In this document: positions 18,892 to 25,939 of the stretch, piece after piece
Layout: each line of letters starts with the position of its first letter
Numbering within the stretch: the first letter of the stretch is position 1
Assembly: GCA_900549825.1 (NCBI GenBank)
Contig: URQB01000002.1
Span: forward strand, 1 to 64,000
Reading direction: 5' to 3'
DNA from: an uncultured Oscillospiraceae bacterium
GTDB taxonomy: Bacteria; Bacillota; Clostridia; Oscillospirales; Acutalibacteraceae
Length of the DNA: 64,000 bases
Program-made: the position numbers and the translations under genes
The notes under the pieces: model-generated
Told to the model about the DNA's origin: nothing
What the model saw: the letters and a program-made list of their open reading frames with translations, nothing else
The model's database searches: none

Positions 18892-19461
18892 TCAGGCTAT
18901 CAGATGTTCAATCAGGATTTTCAAACCAATCCCGATCAGGATCACACCGCCCAGCAGCTTTGCCCACTGGCCGAGGAAAGCGCCGAACTTGTTGCCGATT
19001 GCAGCGCCGATCAGGCATAGAAGGCAGGTGATGACGCCAATCATCGTAGCCGCCGCTGCGATGTTGGTCTCTACAACGGCAAAGCTCACACCAACGGCGA
19101 GCGCATCGATGCTGGTGGCGATACCCTGGATCAGCAGGATGCGCAGGGTAAAGGGCCGCTTTTCCGTGCAGTTTTCAGGGTGGCGGATCTCACGTACGGC
19201 CTCAACAAGCATGTGCCCGCCAATCAATCCCAGCAGGAGGAATGCGATCCAGTGGTCGATGGACGAGATGGCCTCGCTGAAGAAGCGCCCCGCGAAATAG
19301 CCGATCACCGGCATGGCGGCCTGAAAGACGCCGAAAGTAACGGCGGAAAGCACCGCCTGGCTGCGCCTGAAATTCTGGTAACACAGGCCGTTGGAGAGGG
19401 AAACGGCAAAGGCGTCCATTGCGAGCCCGCAGGCAAGAAGGAGCAGGGTGGTGGTATCCAT
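18892..19461 (-). CDS. mntP: Manganese efflux pump MntP
   Basis: This is a small inner-membrane exporter (189 residues, six hydrophobic helices) that removes excess Mn2+. The paired conserved acidic motifs are visible: GLAMDAFAVSLSNG near the N-terminus and IATSIDALAVGVSFA in the second half, as expected for the internally duplicated MntP fold. The ATG at 19461 is preferred; a GTG nine bases upstream is too close to the AAAGGA site. The leader carries a yybP-ykoY riboswitch ending in a terminator, which supports the Mn assignment independently. Confidence 0.95.
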   Translation of the reverse strand: MDTTTLLLLACGLAMDAFAVSLSNGLCYQNFRRSQAVLSAVTFGVFQAAMPVIGYFAGRFFSEAISSIDHWIAFLLLGLIGGHMLVEAVREIRHPENCTEKRPFTLRILLIQGIATSIDALAVGVSFAVVETNIAAAATMIGVITCLLCLIGAAIGNKFGAFLGQWAKLLGGVILIGIGLKILIEHLIA

Positions 19462-19483
19462 AAGAAGCACGATCCTTTCTTTT

Positions 19484-19532
19484 TATCAAAAAGAAAAAAC
19501 TCATGTACAGCCCATTCTGAGCTGTACATGAG
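19484..19532 (-). terminator. Riboswitch expression-platform terminator
   Basis: The arms 19500-19511 and 19521-19532 form a perfect 12-bp stem (CTCATGTACAGC and its complement), followed on the minus strand by a run of T residues. The stem includes the bases that close aptamer helix P1, so the two structures are mutually exclusive. Confidence 0.85.
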
Positions 19533-19616
19533 TCTTGTTCATTAAGGCAAGCCAGGCCTATGGCCAGTATGTTGACTTGACACGCGGAAAGCCGCGTGAA
19601 CTACTCCCTCACGAAG
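19527..19616 (-). promoter_or_regulatory. yybP-ykoY manganese riboswitch aptamer upstream of mntP
   Basis: The minus strand shows the conserved GTGAGGGAGTAG core (within 19601-19616), a GC hairpin, GTCAACATACTGGCC, GGCCTGGCTTGCC and ATGAACAAGACTCATG. These are the recurring blocks of the Mn2+-sensing yybP-ykoY class. P1 would pair CGTGAG with CTCATG. Because the terminator uses the same CTCATG, Mn2+ binding should prevent termination and switch mntP on. Recognition is by eye. Confidence 0.85.
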
Positions 19617-19623
19617 CTGTTTC

Positions 19624-19652
19624 AGCATACAGCAAAAACAGCCTTCTGTCAA
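19624..19652 (-). promoter_or_regulatory. Sigma-A promoter of the riboswitch-mntP transcript
   Basis: On the minus strand a perfect TTGACA (19647-19652) is followed after 17 bases by TATGCT (19624-19629). Transcription would start just ahead of the aptamer. Confidence 0.75.
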
Positions 19653-19703
19653 GGGAAAAACTGGATGAACGCCGTGGCTGCCCCTTGCCCGGGATGCCTG
19701 TGC

Positions 19704-19955
19704 TTACTCGACGATGACGTTGAGCTTGCGCACGCAATCGGGGCATACACGGTGGCCCTTGTACTCGACCGCGTTCTCCACGTCGCCGCAGAAGATGCAC
19801 GCGGGCGCATACTTTTTGAGGATGATTTTGTCTCCGTCCACGAAGACTTCGACCGAATCCTCGCCGTCCTCGATGTTGAACTGCCTGCGCAGCTCCTTGG
19901 GAAGAACAATCCTGCCCATTTCATCGACGGGTCTCACCATACCGATTGACTTCAT
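19704..19955 (-). CDS. AbrB/SpoVT-family transcriptional regulator with CxxC pair
   Basis: This 83-residue protein has an N-terminal swapped-hairpin AbrB DNA-binding domain, GMVRPVDEMGRIVLPKELRR (residues 5-24), continuing to DGDKIILKKY. After it come two CxxC motifs (Cys53/56 and Cys71/74) that look like a small zinc-binding knuckle, a combination seen in clostridial AbrB-like regulators. Transition-state or sporulation control is the family role; the targets here are unknown. The ATG at 19955 has an AGGGAG site; the longer upstream frame crosses the promoter. It is divergent from spmAB. Confidence 0.9.
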   Translation of the reverse strand: MKSIGMVRPVDEMGRIVLPKELRRQFNIEDGEDSVEVFVDGDKIILKKYAPACIFCGDVENAVEYKGHRVCPDCVRKLNVIVE

Positions 19956-20022
19956 AGTACCACACTCCCTTTTTATTGCGAATCCGCCGACGGATAACGG
20001 TTCCTTTCGGGGAAATTCGCGG

Positions 20023-20072
20023 GGTACAATGTACCTTGTATATAATGTACCAGTTACTGACATTAAAGTCAA
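20023..20072 (-). promoter_or_regulatory. AbrB-like gene promoter with GGTACA palindrome
   Basis: On the minus strand TTGACT (20067-20072) and TACATT (20044-20049) are 17 bases apart. GGTACA-A-TGTACC (20023-20035) lies near the expected start point, and a further GGTACATT overlaps the -10. The repeated GTACA elements suggest autoregulation. Confidence 0.55.
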
Positions 20073-20106
20073 GCTAAAGTTCAACAAACTTTGACAAGAA
20101 TTTTGG

Positions 20107-20134
20107 GATAAAATCACTAAAAATTCAATACAAT
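20107..20134 (+). promoter_or_regulatory. Possible sporulation (sigma-E-like) promoter before spmA
   Basis: AATACAAT (20127-20134) resembles the sigma-E -10 element (CATACAAT), with GATAAAA 13 bases upstream. It lies about 55 bases before spmA. No sigma-A promoter is apparent. The match is partial. Confidence 0.3.
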
Positions 20135-20188
20135 TGTACAGAAAAGGCAAATATACAAAATGTGGATTGCAGAGGGGAGAAATCAAAC

Positions 20189-20779
20189 ATGATGAATTAT
20201 ATTTGGGCCGGCATGATGCTTCTGGCCTTTTTGTCGGCGGCATGGAACGGGAATATGCAGGCACTCTCCAACGCGGTCATGGCGGGCGCATCGGACGCGG
20301 TTTCTTTATGTATCAAGCTCCTGGGCGCGCTGTGCCTGTGGGGAGGGCTGATGGAAATTGCAAAGGCCTCCGGCCTGACCAAAACGGTGAGCCGCATGCT
20401 GTCGCCTTTGCTGCGGCTTTTGTTTCCAAATTTCAAAAAGGACGATCCGGCAATGAATGCGGTGTCCATGAATATTACGGCAAATTTGCTGGGCCTCGGT
20501 AACGCTGCCACGCCGCTTGGCCTGGAAGCGATGCGGGGCCTGCAGGCAAAAAACACAAATCCCGAAGCAGCAACCGACGAGATGGTGAATTTCGTTGTGC
20601 TCAATACAGCGGCGCTGCATCTGATCCCAACCACGGTCGCGCTGCTGCGGCAGGAATATGGCGCGGCCGTACCGATGGATATCATGCCCGCGGCCTGGCT
20701 GACTTCAGCTGCGGCGCTGTGCGTCGGGCTGACCATGGCATGGATTCTCAGAGGCAGACGAAGGAAAAAGACCGGATAG
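20189..20779 (+). CDS. spmA: Spore maturation protein A
   Basis: SpmA is a membrane protein needed for spore-core dehydration, working with SpmB. This 196-residue protein has hydrophobic helices throughout, the nucleoside-recognition (Gate) domain pattern, and the conserved NITANLLGLGNAATPLGL segment near residues 95-112. It ends in a basic RGRRRKK tail. The ATG at 20189 is served by GGGGAG; a second ATG follows immediately. spmB begins 39 bp downstream. The pair signals an endospore former. Confidence 0.94.
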   Translation: MMNYIWAGMMLLAFLSAAWNGNMQALSNAVMAGASDAVSLCIKLLGALCLWGGLMEIAKASGLTKTVSRMLSPLLRLLFPNFKKDDPAMNAVSMNITANLLGLGNAATPLGLEAMRGLQAKNTNPEAATDEMVNFVVLNTAALHLIPTTVALLRQEYGAAVPMDIMPAAWLTSAAALCVGLTMAWILRGRRRKKTG

Positions 20780-20818
20780 CGTCGCCTGAATTTTTAAAAC
20801 CGGGAGGGAGTGGTTGGT

Positions 20819-21343
20819 ATGGCGGGCTTTGGCGTATGGATCCTGCCGGTCATCGTTATATTTATTATCGTACACGGCCTGGCGCATGGCGTCAAGGTGT
20901 TCGACTGCTTTTTAGAAGGGGCAAAGACGGGCTTCGACACCTTTCGCTCTCTGCTGGCCCCGCTGGTAGGGCTTGTCATGGCGGTCGGGATGCTGCGGGA
21001 ATCGGGGGGGCTGGCGGTGCTCATGGGGCTGATGGAGCCGCTTTCCCGCATCACGGGGCTCCCGCGGGAAGTGATGCCGCTGACGATTCTCAGCCCCCTT
21101 TCCGGCAGCGGATCGCTGACGATGTTTGAACAGATCCTGAAAAGCTGTGGCCCGGATTCCTTTGCAGGCCGCGTCGCCAGCGTGATGATGGGCTCATCGG
21201 AAACCACGTTTTATGCGGTGACAGTGTATTACGGCGCGGTAGGCGTGAAAAAGACGCGCCACACCATCCCGGCGGCCCTGTGCGCGGATATGACATGCTT
21301 TCTGCTTTCAGCGCTTACGGTCCGGCTGCTGATGGGCGGATAG
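20819..21343 (+). CDS. spmB: Spore maturation protein B
   Basis: This 174-residue membrane partner of SpmA has the same Gate-type fold. Conserved segments are VFDCFLEGAKTGF near residue 30, and LSPLSGSGSL and MMGSSETTFYAV in the second half. The ATG at 20819 sits about eight bases after GGGAGGGAG; a GTG at 20810 is too close to that site. It is the last gene of the spmAB operon. Confidence 0.94.
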   Translation: MAGFGVWILPVIVIFIIVHGLAHGVKVFDCFLEGAKTGFDTFRSLLAPLVGLVMAVGMLRESGGLAVLMGLMEPLSRITGLPREVMPLTILSPLSGSGSLTMFEQILKSCGPDSFAGRVASVMMGSSETTFYAVTVYYGAVGVKKTRHTIPAALCADMTCFLLSALTVRLLMGG

Positions 21344-21420
21344 GGCATTGCAACCGGGCAAAGATTTGCACAATGATGAATTTTTATGCAAAATAGGCTT
21401 TTGTTTATACAAATTCACTA

Positions 21421-21448
21421 TTGCCAATTTGAAAAGGCGTGCTATAAT
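21421..21448 (+). promoter_or_regulatory. Sigma-A promoter of the amino-acid ABC importer operon
   Basis: TTGCCA (21421-21426) and a perfect TATAAT (21443-21448) are 16 bases apart. Transcription would begin near 21455, which rules out the longer reading frame upstream of 21492. Confidence 0.7.
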
Positions 21449-21491
21449 GGAGCTATCCGAAAAGATGAAGAAACTGTTGGAGAGGATGGTT

Positions 21492-22322
21492 ATGAAGATG
21501 AAGAAGGTCATGAAAGCACTTTCCCTGCTGATGGCTGCCGTGCTTGTGCTCGCATGCTTCGCGGGCTGCACAGGCGGCAATGGAGCGCAGGAGAACACGA
21601 ATGCGGCAGGCGCCAGCAATACGCAGACTCTGAGCAAGGTCGATCAGATTAAGGCGAAGGGCGAGCTGGTCATGCTTACCAATGCGACTTTTCCGCCCTT
21701 TGAGTATACAGAAGGTGGAGAAGTAGTCGGTGTTGATGTCGATATTGCCAATGAAATTGCAAAGGAACTTGGCGTTAAGCTCACGGTTCAGGATATGGAA
21801 TTTGACTTAATTACCGATTATATTAAGGCGGGGAAGGGGGATATTGGCGCTGCTGGCATCTCTATTTCGGAGGATCGTAAAAAGCAGGTCGATTTTTCCA
21901 ACGAGTATATCACATCTACCCAGTATGTGATCGTTCCGGCTGGCACGGACACCAAGAGCTTCAAGCTAGACGGCAAAGTAATCGGCGTGCAGGAAGGTAC
22001 GACCGGCGATATTTATTATGCGAGTGAGCCCAAGGTGATCAAGGCAAAGGAAGTCAAAAAGTATAAGTCCGCAATTGATGCGGCTGCCGATATGCTGCTT
22101 GGCCGAGTGGACTGCGTGATCATTGACGAATTGCCGGCGAAGAAGATTACGGAAAAGAACAGCGGCAAGATGATTTGCTACAATCCTGGCTATGAGCCGG
22201 AGTCCTATGCAATTGCGATTCAGAAGGGCAGCGATGATCTGGCACAGGTTGTCAATCAGGTGCTTACACGCCTGAAGGACGAAGGGAAGATCGACCAATA
22301 TTTGCTCAATCATACCTCATAA
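21492..22322 (+). CDS. Amino-acid ABC transporter substrate-binding lipoprotein
   Basis: This is the extracellular solute receptor of a polar amino-acid importer (276 residues). A basic start and hydrophobic stretch lead to a lipobox-like FAGC with Cys26, the predicted lipidation site, followed by a Gly/Asn/Ala-rich linker. The mature domain has family 3 signatures: TFPPFEYTEGGEVVGVDVDI, GDIGAAGISISEDRKKQVDFS and GTTGDIYY. The ATG at 21492 has GGAGAGG six bases upstream. Which amino acid is bound cannot be read from sequence. Confidence 0.93.
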   Translation: MKMKKVMKALSLLMAAVLVLACFAGCTGGNGAQENTNAAGASNTQTLSKVDQIKAKGELVMLTNATFPPFEYTEGGEVVGVDVDIANEIAKELGVKLTVQDMEFDLITDYIKAGKGDIGAAGISISEDRKKQVDFSNEYITSTQYVIVPAGTDTKSFKLDGKVIGVQEGTTGDIYYASEPKVIKAKEVKKYKSAIDAAADMLLGRVDCVIIDELPAKKITEKNSGKMICYNPGYEPESYAIAIQKGSDDLAQVVNQVLTRLKDEGKIDQYLLNHTS

Positions 22323-22357
22323 AACGACAAAATCGTAAATAAGCTTTGTTGAGGACG

Positions 22358-22385
22358 GCAGGCGATTTCAGATGGGGTCGCCTGC
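22358..22385 (+). terminator. Intercistronic hairpin between receptor and permease
   Basis: GCAGGCGA (22358-22365) and TCGCCTGC (22378-22385) form a perfect 8-bp stem with a 12-base loop and only a weak T-rich tail. In such operons this could lower permease expression relative to the receptor by partial termination or mRNA stabilisation. Confidence 0.45.
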
Positions 22386-22419
22386 TGTTATTTCTCAGTG
22401 CGGAGCTGGGAGGAATTTT

Positions 22420-23103
22420 ATGGAGTTTTTCGACTATCTCTATCAGCTGCTCATTGCGGATAAGCAGTACATGACTATTTTGAAGGGCCTTGGCAATACC
22501 TTGCTGATCGCTGCGGTTGCCGCTGTAATCGGCATTACGCTGGGTATGCTGGTGGCAATGATTAAATATTTCTGCAAAGGAAGAAAAGCGATCCGTCCGC
22601 TGGAATGGCTTTGCGATATTTATATCACTGCCATTCGCGGAACGCCAGTTATGGTACAATTGTTTATCTGGTCACTTGTTATCTTGGCCTCATGGAAGAA
22701 TGCGCTGCCGATTGCCTGCATTGGCTTCGGCTTCAATTCCGGCGCATACGTTGCAGAAATCATTCGTGCCGGCATTGCGGCGGTTGATCCCGGCCAGGAG
22801 GAAGCAAGCCGTTCACTCGGCTTATCGAAAGCGGCGACCATGCGGTATATCATTATGCCGCAGGCCATTAAAAATATCCTGCCCGCATTGGGCAATGAAT
22901 TTATTGTACTGCTCAAGGAAACGTCGGTGGCGGGTTATATTGCAGTCAATGATCTGACCCGGGCGGGCGCAATTATTAAAAGTGTCACATTTGACCCTAA
23001 TATTTATTTTGTGATTGCCCTGATTTACCTCGTAATGGTTCTGGGGCTGACAAAGCTGCTGCGGCTGCTTGAAAGGAGGCTGGCGAAGAGTGATAAAGGT
23101 TGA
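22420..23103 (+). CDS. Amino-acid ABC transporter permease
   Basis: This 227-residue HisM/GlnP-type membrane subunit begins MEFFDYLYQLLIADKQYMTI and has about five helices. The EAA coupling loop reads EEASRSLGLSKAATMRYIIMPQA, in the expected place for contact with the ATPase. ITAIRGTPVMVQLF is also characteristic. GGGAGG lies eight bases before the ATG. It overlaps the ATPase gene by 14 bp, which indicates translational coupling. Confidence 0.94.
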   Translation: MEFFDYLYQLLIADKQYMTILKGLGNTLLIAAVAAVIGITLGMLVAMIKYFCKGRKAIRPLEWLCDIYITAIRGTPVMVQLFIWSLVILASWKNALPIACIGFGFNSGAYVAEIIRAGIAAVDPGQEEASRSLGLSKAATMRYIIMPQAIKNILPALGNEFIVLLKETSVAGYIAVNDLTRAGAIIKSVTFDPNIYFVIALIYLVMVLGLTKLLRLLERRLAKSDKG

Positions 23104-23812
23104 GGGCCTGAAAAAGGCATTCGGGGATCATCTGGTCCTCAAAGGCATCGATTATGAAATCCGCAAGGGCGAAAAAATCGTCGTCGTCGGCCCCTCCGGC
23201 TCCGGCAAGAGCACCTTCCTGCGCTGCCTGAACCTTTTGGAGGAGCCGACGGAGGGCAAGATATGGTTTGAGGATCAGCTCATCACTGACCCGAAGGCGA
23301 AGCTCGACGAGATCCGCGAGCACATGGGCATGGTGTTTCAGCAGTTCAACCTCTTCAACAACCTGACCATCCTGAAAAATATTACGCTCGCCCCTGTCAG
23401 GCTCAAGCTCATGAGCAAAGAGGAGGCCAATGAAAAGGCCTTCCAGCTGCTCGACCGCATCGGTTTGCGGGATAAGGCCGACGCATATCCGTCCCAGCTC
23501 TCCGGCGGGCAGAAGCAGCGCATCGCGATCATCCGCGCGCTGGCAATGAACCCGAAGGTGATGCTCTTTGACGAGCCGACGAGCGCGCTCGACCCGGAGA
23601 TGGTGGGCGAGGTGCTCGCCGTGATGAAGGAGCTCGCGGAGAGCGGGATGACGATGTTCGTCGTCACGCACGAGATGGGCTTTGCCCGCGAGGTGGGCAC
23701 AAGAGTGGTGTTCATGGATGACGGGCAGATTCTGGAGGAAAACACGCCGCAGGAATTCTTTGAGCATCCGCAGAACCCGCGGTTGCAGGATTTTCTCTCC
23801 AAGGTGCTGTAG
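23090..23812 (+). CDS. Amino-acid ABC transporter ATP-binding protein
   Basis: This is the cytoplasmic motor of the importer (240 residues). Walker A is GPSGSGKST (34-42), the signature LSGGQKQR, and Walker B VMLFDEPTSALD, all intact, as are the Q-loop FQQFNLF and the H-loop VVTHEMGFA. The start is GTG at 23090, ten bases behind GAAAGGAGG and inside the end of the permease gene. A strong terminator follows. Confidence 0.95.
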   Translation: MIKVEGLKKAFGDHLVLKGIDYEIRKGEKIVVVGPSGSGKSTFLRCLNLLEEPTEGKIWFEDQLITDPKAKLDEIREHMGMVFQQFNLFNNLTILKNITLAPVRLKLMSKEEANEKAFQLLDRIGLRDKADAYPSQLSGGQKQRIAIIRALAMNPKVMLFDEPTSALDPEMVGEVLAVMKELAESGMTMFVVTHEMGFAREVGTRVVFMDDGQILEENTPQEFFEHPQNPRLQDFLSKVL

Positions 23813-23833
23813 TAATCCAAAATCGGTGTTATA

Positions 23834-23880
23834 AAAAGCGTGCGCAGGCCATGCCAGATGGCTGCGCACGCTTTTATTTT
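23834..23880 (+). terminator. Intrinsic terminator of the amino-acid importer operon
   Basis: AAAAGCGTGCGCAG and CTGCGCACGCTTTT (23834-23847 and 23862-23875) form a 14-bp stem followed by TATTTTATTT, about 20 bp beyond the ATPase stop. Confidence 0.85.
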
Positions 23881-23958
23881 ATTTGCAAAATGATATACGG
23901 TATGCACTGGAGGTGGGATACGGCTTAATGCGCTGGCTATATCTCATGGTAAAAGGAG

Positions 23959-23998
23959 AACCGGTGTTGTGGGGATATCCACAGCACCGGTTTTTTAT
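23959..23998 (+). terminator. Second strong hairpin terminator downstream
   Basis: AACCGGTGTTGTGG pairs with CCACAGCACCGGTT with one wobble, followed by TTTTTATC. It lies about 150 bp after the ABC operon and just before the pseudogene debris; no complete plus-strand gene precedes it directly. Confidence 0.7.
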
Positions 23999-24018
23999 CG
24001 CATTCTCTCTTTGGCTTT

Positions 24019-24486
24019 TTACTGCTTTCCGTGGATCAGATCGCGCCGCTGGTCTTCCAGCAAGTCAAGGCCGAGCGTCCCGCCCGGATTCATGATATGG
24101 TCCGGATCAAAGTGCTCCTTGAGCGCACGGTAGATTTCCATCTCGTTGTGTCCGATCTGGGCCTCCAGCCACGGGGCGGTCATCTTGCCGATGCCGTGGT
24201 GGTGGCTCATCGAGGCGCCGGCCTTTTGGATGTGATTCATAATGCCGTGCTGGCATTCGAGATATTCATCGATGCTGTCCATTTTCGCCTGGAAGATGAA
24301 GTAGAGGTTTGCGCCCTGTGGGTAGAAAAGTGAGACATATGCGTCATACACATCGTGTTCGGGCGGCTCTTCTGTTTCAATGATCGTGATGTAACGGCCT
24401 TCTTCGGTATTTTTTGTTTCCGTTGTTGTGGTTGATTTTGCCGTTTCGGTAGGCTTGGGTTTTTCCTCTGGCTTTTCCGCCACCAT
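24019..24486 (-). pseudogene. Frameshifted 3' fragment of a FAD-linked oxidase fused to Thr/Pro/Glu-rich debris
   Basis: Positions 24019-24367 align on the same strand with the last 350 bases of the intact FAD-oxidase gene (36396-36745) at an estimated 85-90 percent identity by eye. It retains FYPQGANLYFIFQAK, SHHHGIGKMTAPWLEAQIG and HIMNPGGTLG. Two extra bases in the TTTTCTAC region near 24330 shift the frame, so upstream codons that read NTMCMTHMS in the intact gene are scrambled here. Beyond 24367 homology stops and the frame runs into a low-complexity segment (PEEKPKPTETAKSTTTTETK) resembling a surface-protein linker. There is no complete FAD domain, so it should not be functional. Confidence 0.85.
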
Positions 24487-24560
24487 AGTTGTTTGTGCAG
24501 TTTCGGCGGTCTGATCGTTATGGATGAAGATGCTGTATGGTGGGTGTTGTGAAATGATTT

Positions 24561-24983
24561 TTATATCAATGATGCGCCAAGCGATTTACAAGCGGCAACG
24601 GCATCATCATCAGGCGCTTCGTTACAGATCACGAAATCGCAAGCCATCACTGCACCGTCATTTTTGCAGGTTTCCTCCCAATTTCGCATCCACTCTCCGT
24701 CACCCCAGCCGTAGGAACCGAACAGAGCGATCTTCTTGCCTGATAGCTTCGCTTCGCAGCCCTCAAACATCGGAGCGAATTCGTCTTCCTCCAATTCCTC
24801 CGCACCCATTGAGGGGCAGCCAAACGCAATGGCGTCAAAGGAGTCCATAATCGAGGCGTCAAACTCTGCCGCCGTCAGCATAACCGCTTCAGCACCCGCC
24901 GCCTTAATTCCGTCTGCAACTGCCGAAGCCATTGCCTCCGTGTTGCCGGTGCCGCTCCAATAAACTACTGCTATCTTACTCAT
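24561..24983 (-). CDS. Short-chain flavodoxin
   Basis: This is a 140-residue electron carrier that would bind FMN and replace ferredoxin under iron limitation. The phosphate-binding loop YWSGTGNTEAMA (residues 8-19) is intact, and the FMN-contact segments GCPSMGAEELEE and GSYGWGDGEWM are present. The length fits the short-chain class. The ATG at 24983 has a rather distant AAAGAAAGG. It lies 35 bp behind the DUF3793 gene on the same strand, a pairing common in Clostridia. Confidence 0.93.
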   Translation of the reverse strand: MSKIAVVYWSGTGNTEAMASAVADGIKAAGAEAVMLTAAEFDASIMDSFDAIAFGCPSMGAEELEEDEFAPMFEGCEAKLSGKKIALFGSYGWGDGEWMRNWEETCKNDGAVMACDFVICNEAPDDDAVAACKSLGASLI

Positions 24984-25018
24984 TGTTGCAATCCAACCTT
25001 TCTTTGAAATCATATAGA

Positions 25019-25570
25019 TCAACCGGCTACAGTGAGCCGTTCGATAGACATCCCTTTTGCATACCGTACAGAATAAACATCGGTGCATTTCTTATACTTT
25101 GCAAAAGTTTCTTGTGCCGCCTCTGCGTCGCCGTACACCTTCCAGTAGCCGATGCACTTACAGTCGCCCGCTCTGTTTTGAATAAAACCGCAGACATCCT
25201 CCGGAGGATAACCGAGAAAAAGTCCGATTTCGTGGGGAAACTCATCATATTCACTCATGCGCTTCATAAGCTGCACGATACAGCGTTCCGGTGTTTCCAT
25301 ACCGTAACCGCGCTCGCATAGCAGGCGACAGGCTGTTTCGTCCTGTAAATCACGGGAGAGATGGGACGGACGGTACACATAAATAAGCGCTCGGTTTTTC
25401 TGAAAACGCAAAGGTAAAACACGCAAGCCCTTTTTAGTAAGTAATCTGTTCCAGCGGCGAACCGCCTCCCGCATTGCGTAAATATCTGGATAATAACAGG
25501 CAAACATATTTCCGGTTTTCATACCTGCAAGTGTCGGGGAACAATACCTGATGATAAGTTCCTCGGACAT
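25019..25570 (-). CDS. DUF3793 family protein
   Basis: This is a 183-residue cytoplasmic protein of unknown biochemical function. Family-like features are the N-terminal YCSPTLAGMKTGNMFAC region, PLRFQKNRALIYVYRP in the middle and PHEIGLFLGYPPEDVCGFI near residue 120. DUF3793 genes usually stand next to flavodoxin genes, as here, and are thought to respond to iron or redox state; that is inference. GGAGGG lies five bases before the ATG. No Fur-type box is obvious upstream. Confidence 0.85.
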   Translation of the reverse strand: MSEELIIRYCSPTLAGMKTGNMFACYYPDIYAMREAVRRWNRLLTKKGLRVLPLRFQKNRALIYVYRPSHLSRDLQDETACRLLCERGYGMETPERCIVQLMKRMSEYDEFPHEIGLFLGYPPEDVCGFIQNRAGDCKCIGYWKVYGDAEAAQETFAKYKKCTDVYSVRYAKGMSIERLTVAG

Positions 25571-25939
25571 TTTTATCCCTCCTTATGCCGTGTATTTCTC
25601 CAGAGTGCTGCTTTTAAGTGCCGCATAGATAACAAGCGTGATAACAAATATTCGTCGTTTTCGCTATTCTCTCAAAGAGATTTGCCAGAAGGCTGGCTAT
25701 GCTTATTATCCTTGTGATGTTTGCCGCAAGGGAAATCCATTGGCATATAACATTTCCTGCTATGTATTTTGTACTGTCAGGAACCGTACGATCAGCCGTT
25801 TATTTATTATCATGGCCGTTTTGCTCTTTTAGATATTTCCTGCATAAATGCCTTACTCCATGATTACCGCAGGGCAGGCAACCGTTATCCCGATTACGAT
25901 TCAAACGGTTACAACATGATCCATCGCTTATCCTTTCTT
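25571..25939. other. Intergenic stretch, no gene recognised
   Basis: These 369 bp lie between the DUF3793 gene (transcribed away) and the end of the ABC permease gene. A direct repeat GATAACAA occurs twice near 25626-25645. Short frames exist in several phases but none has a ribosome binding site with coherent protein features; it may be debris of a deleted gene. Confidence 0.5.
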
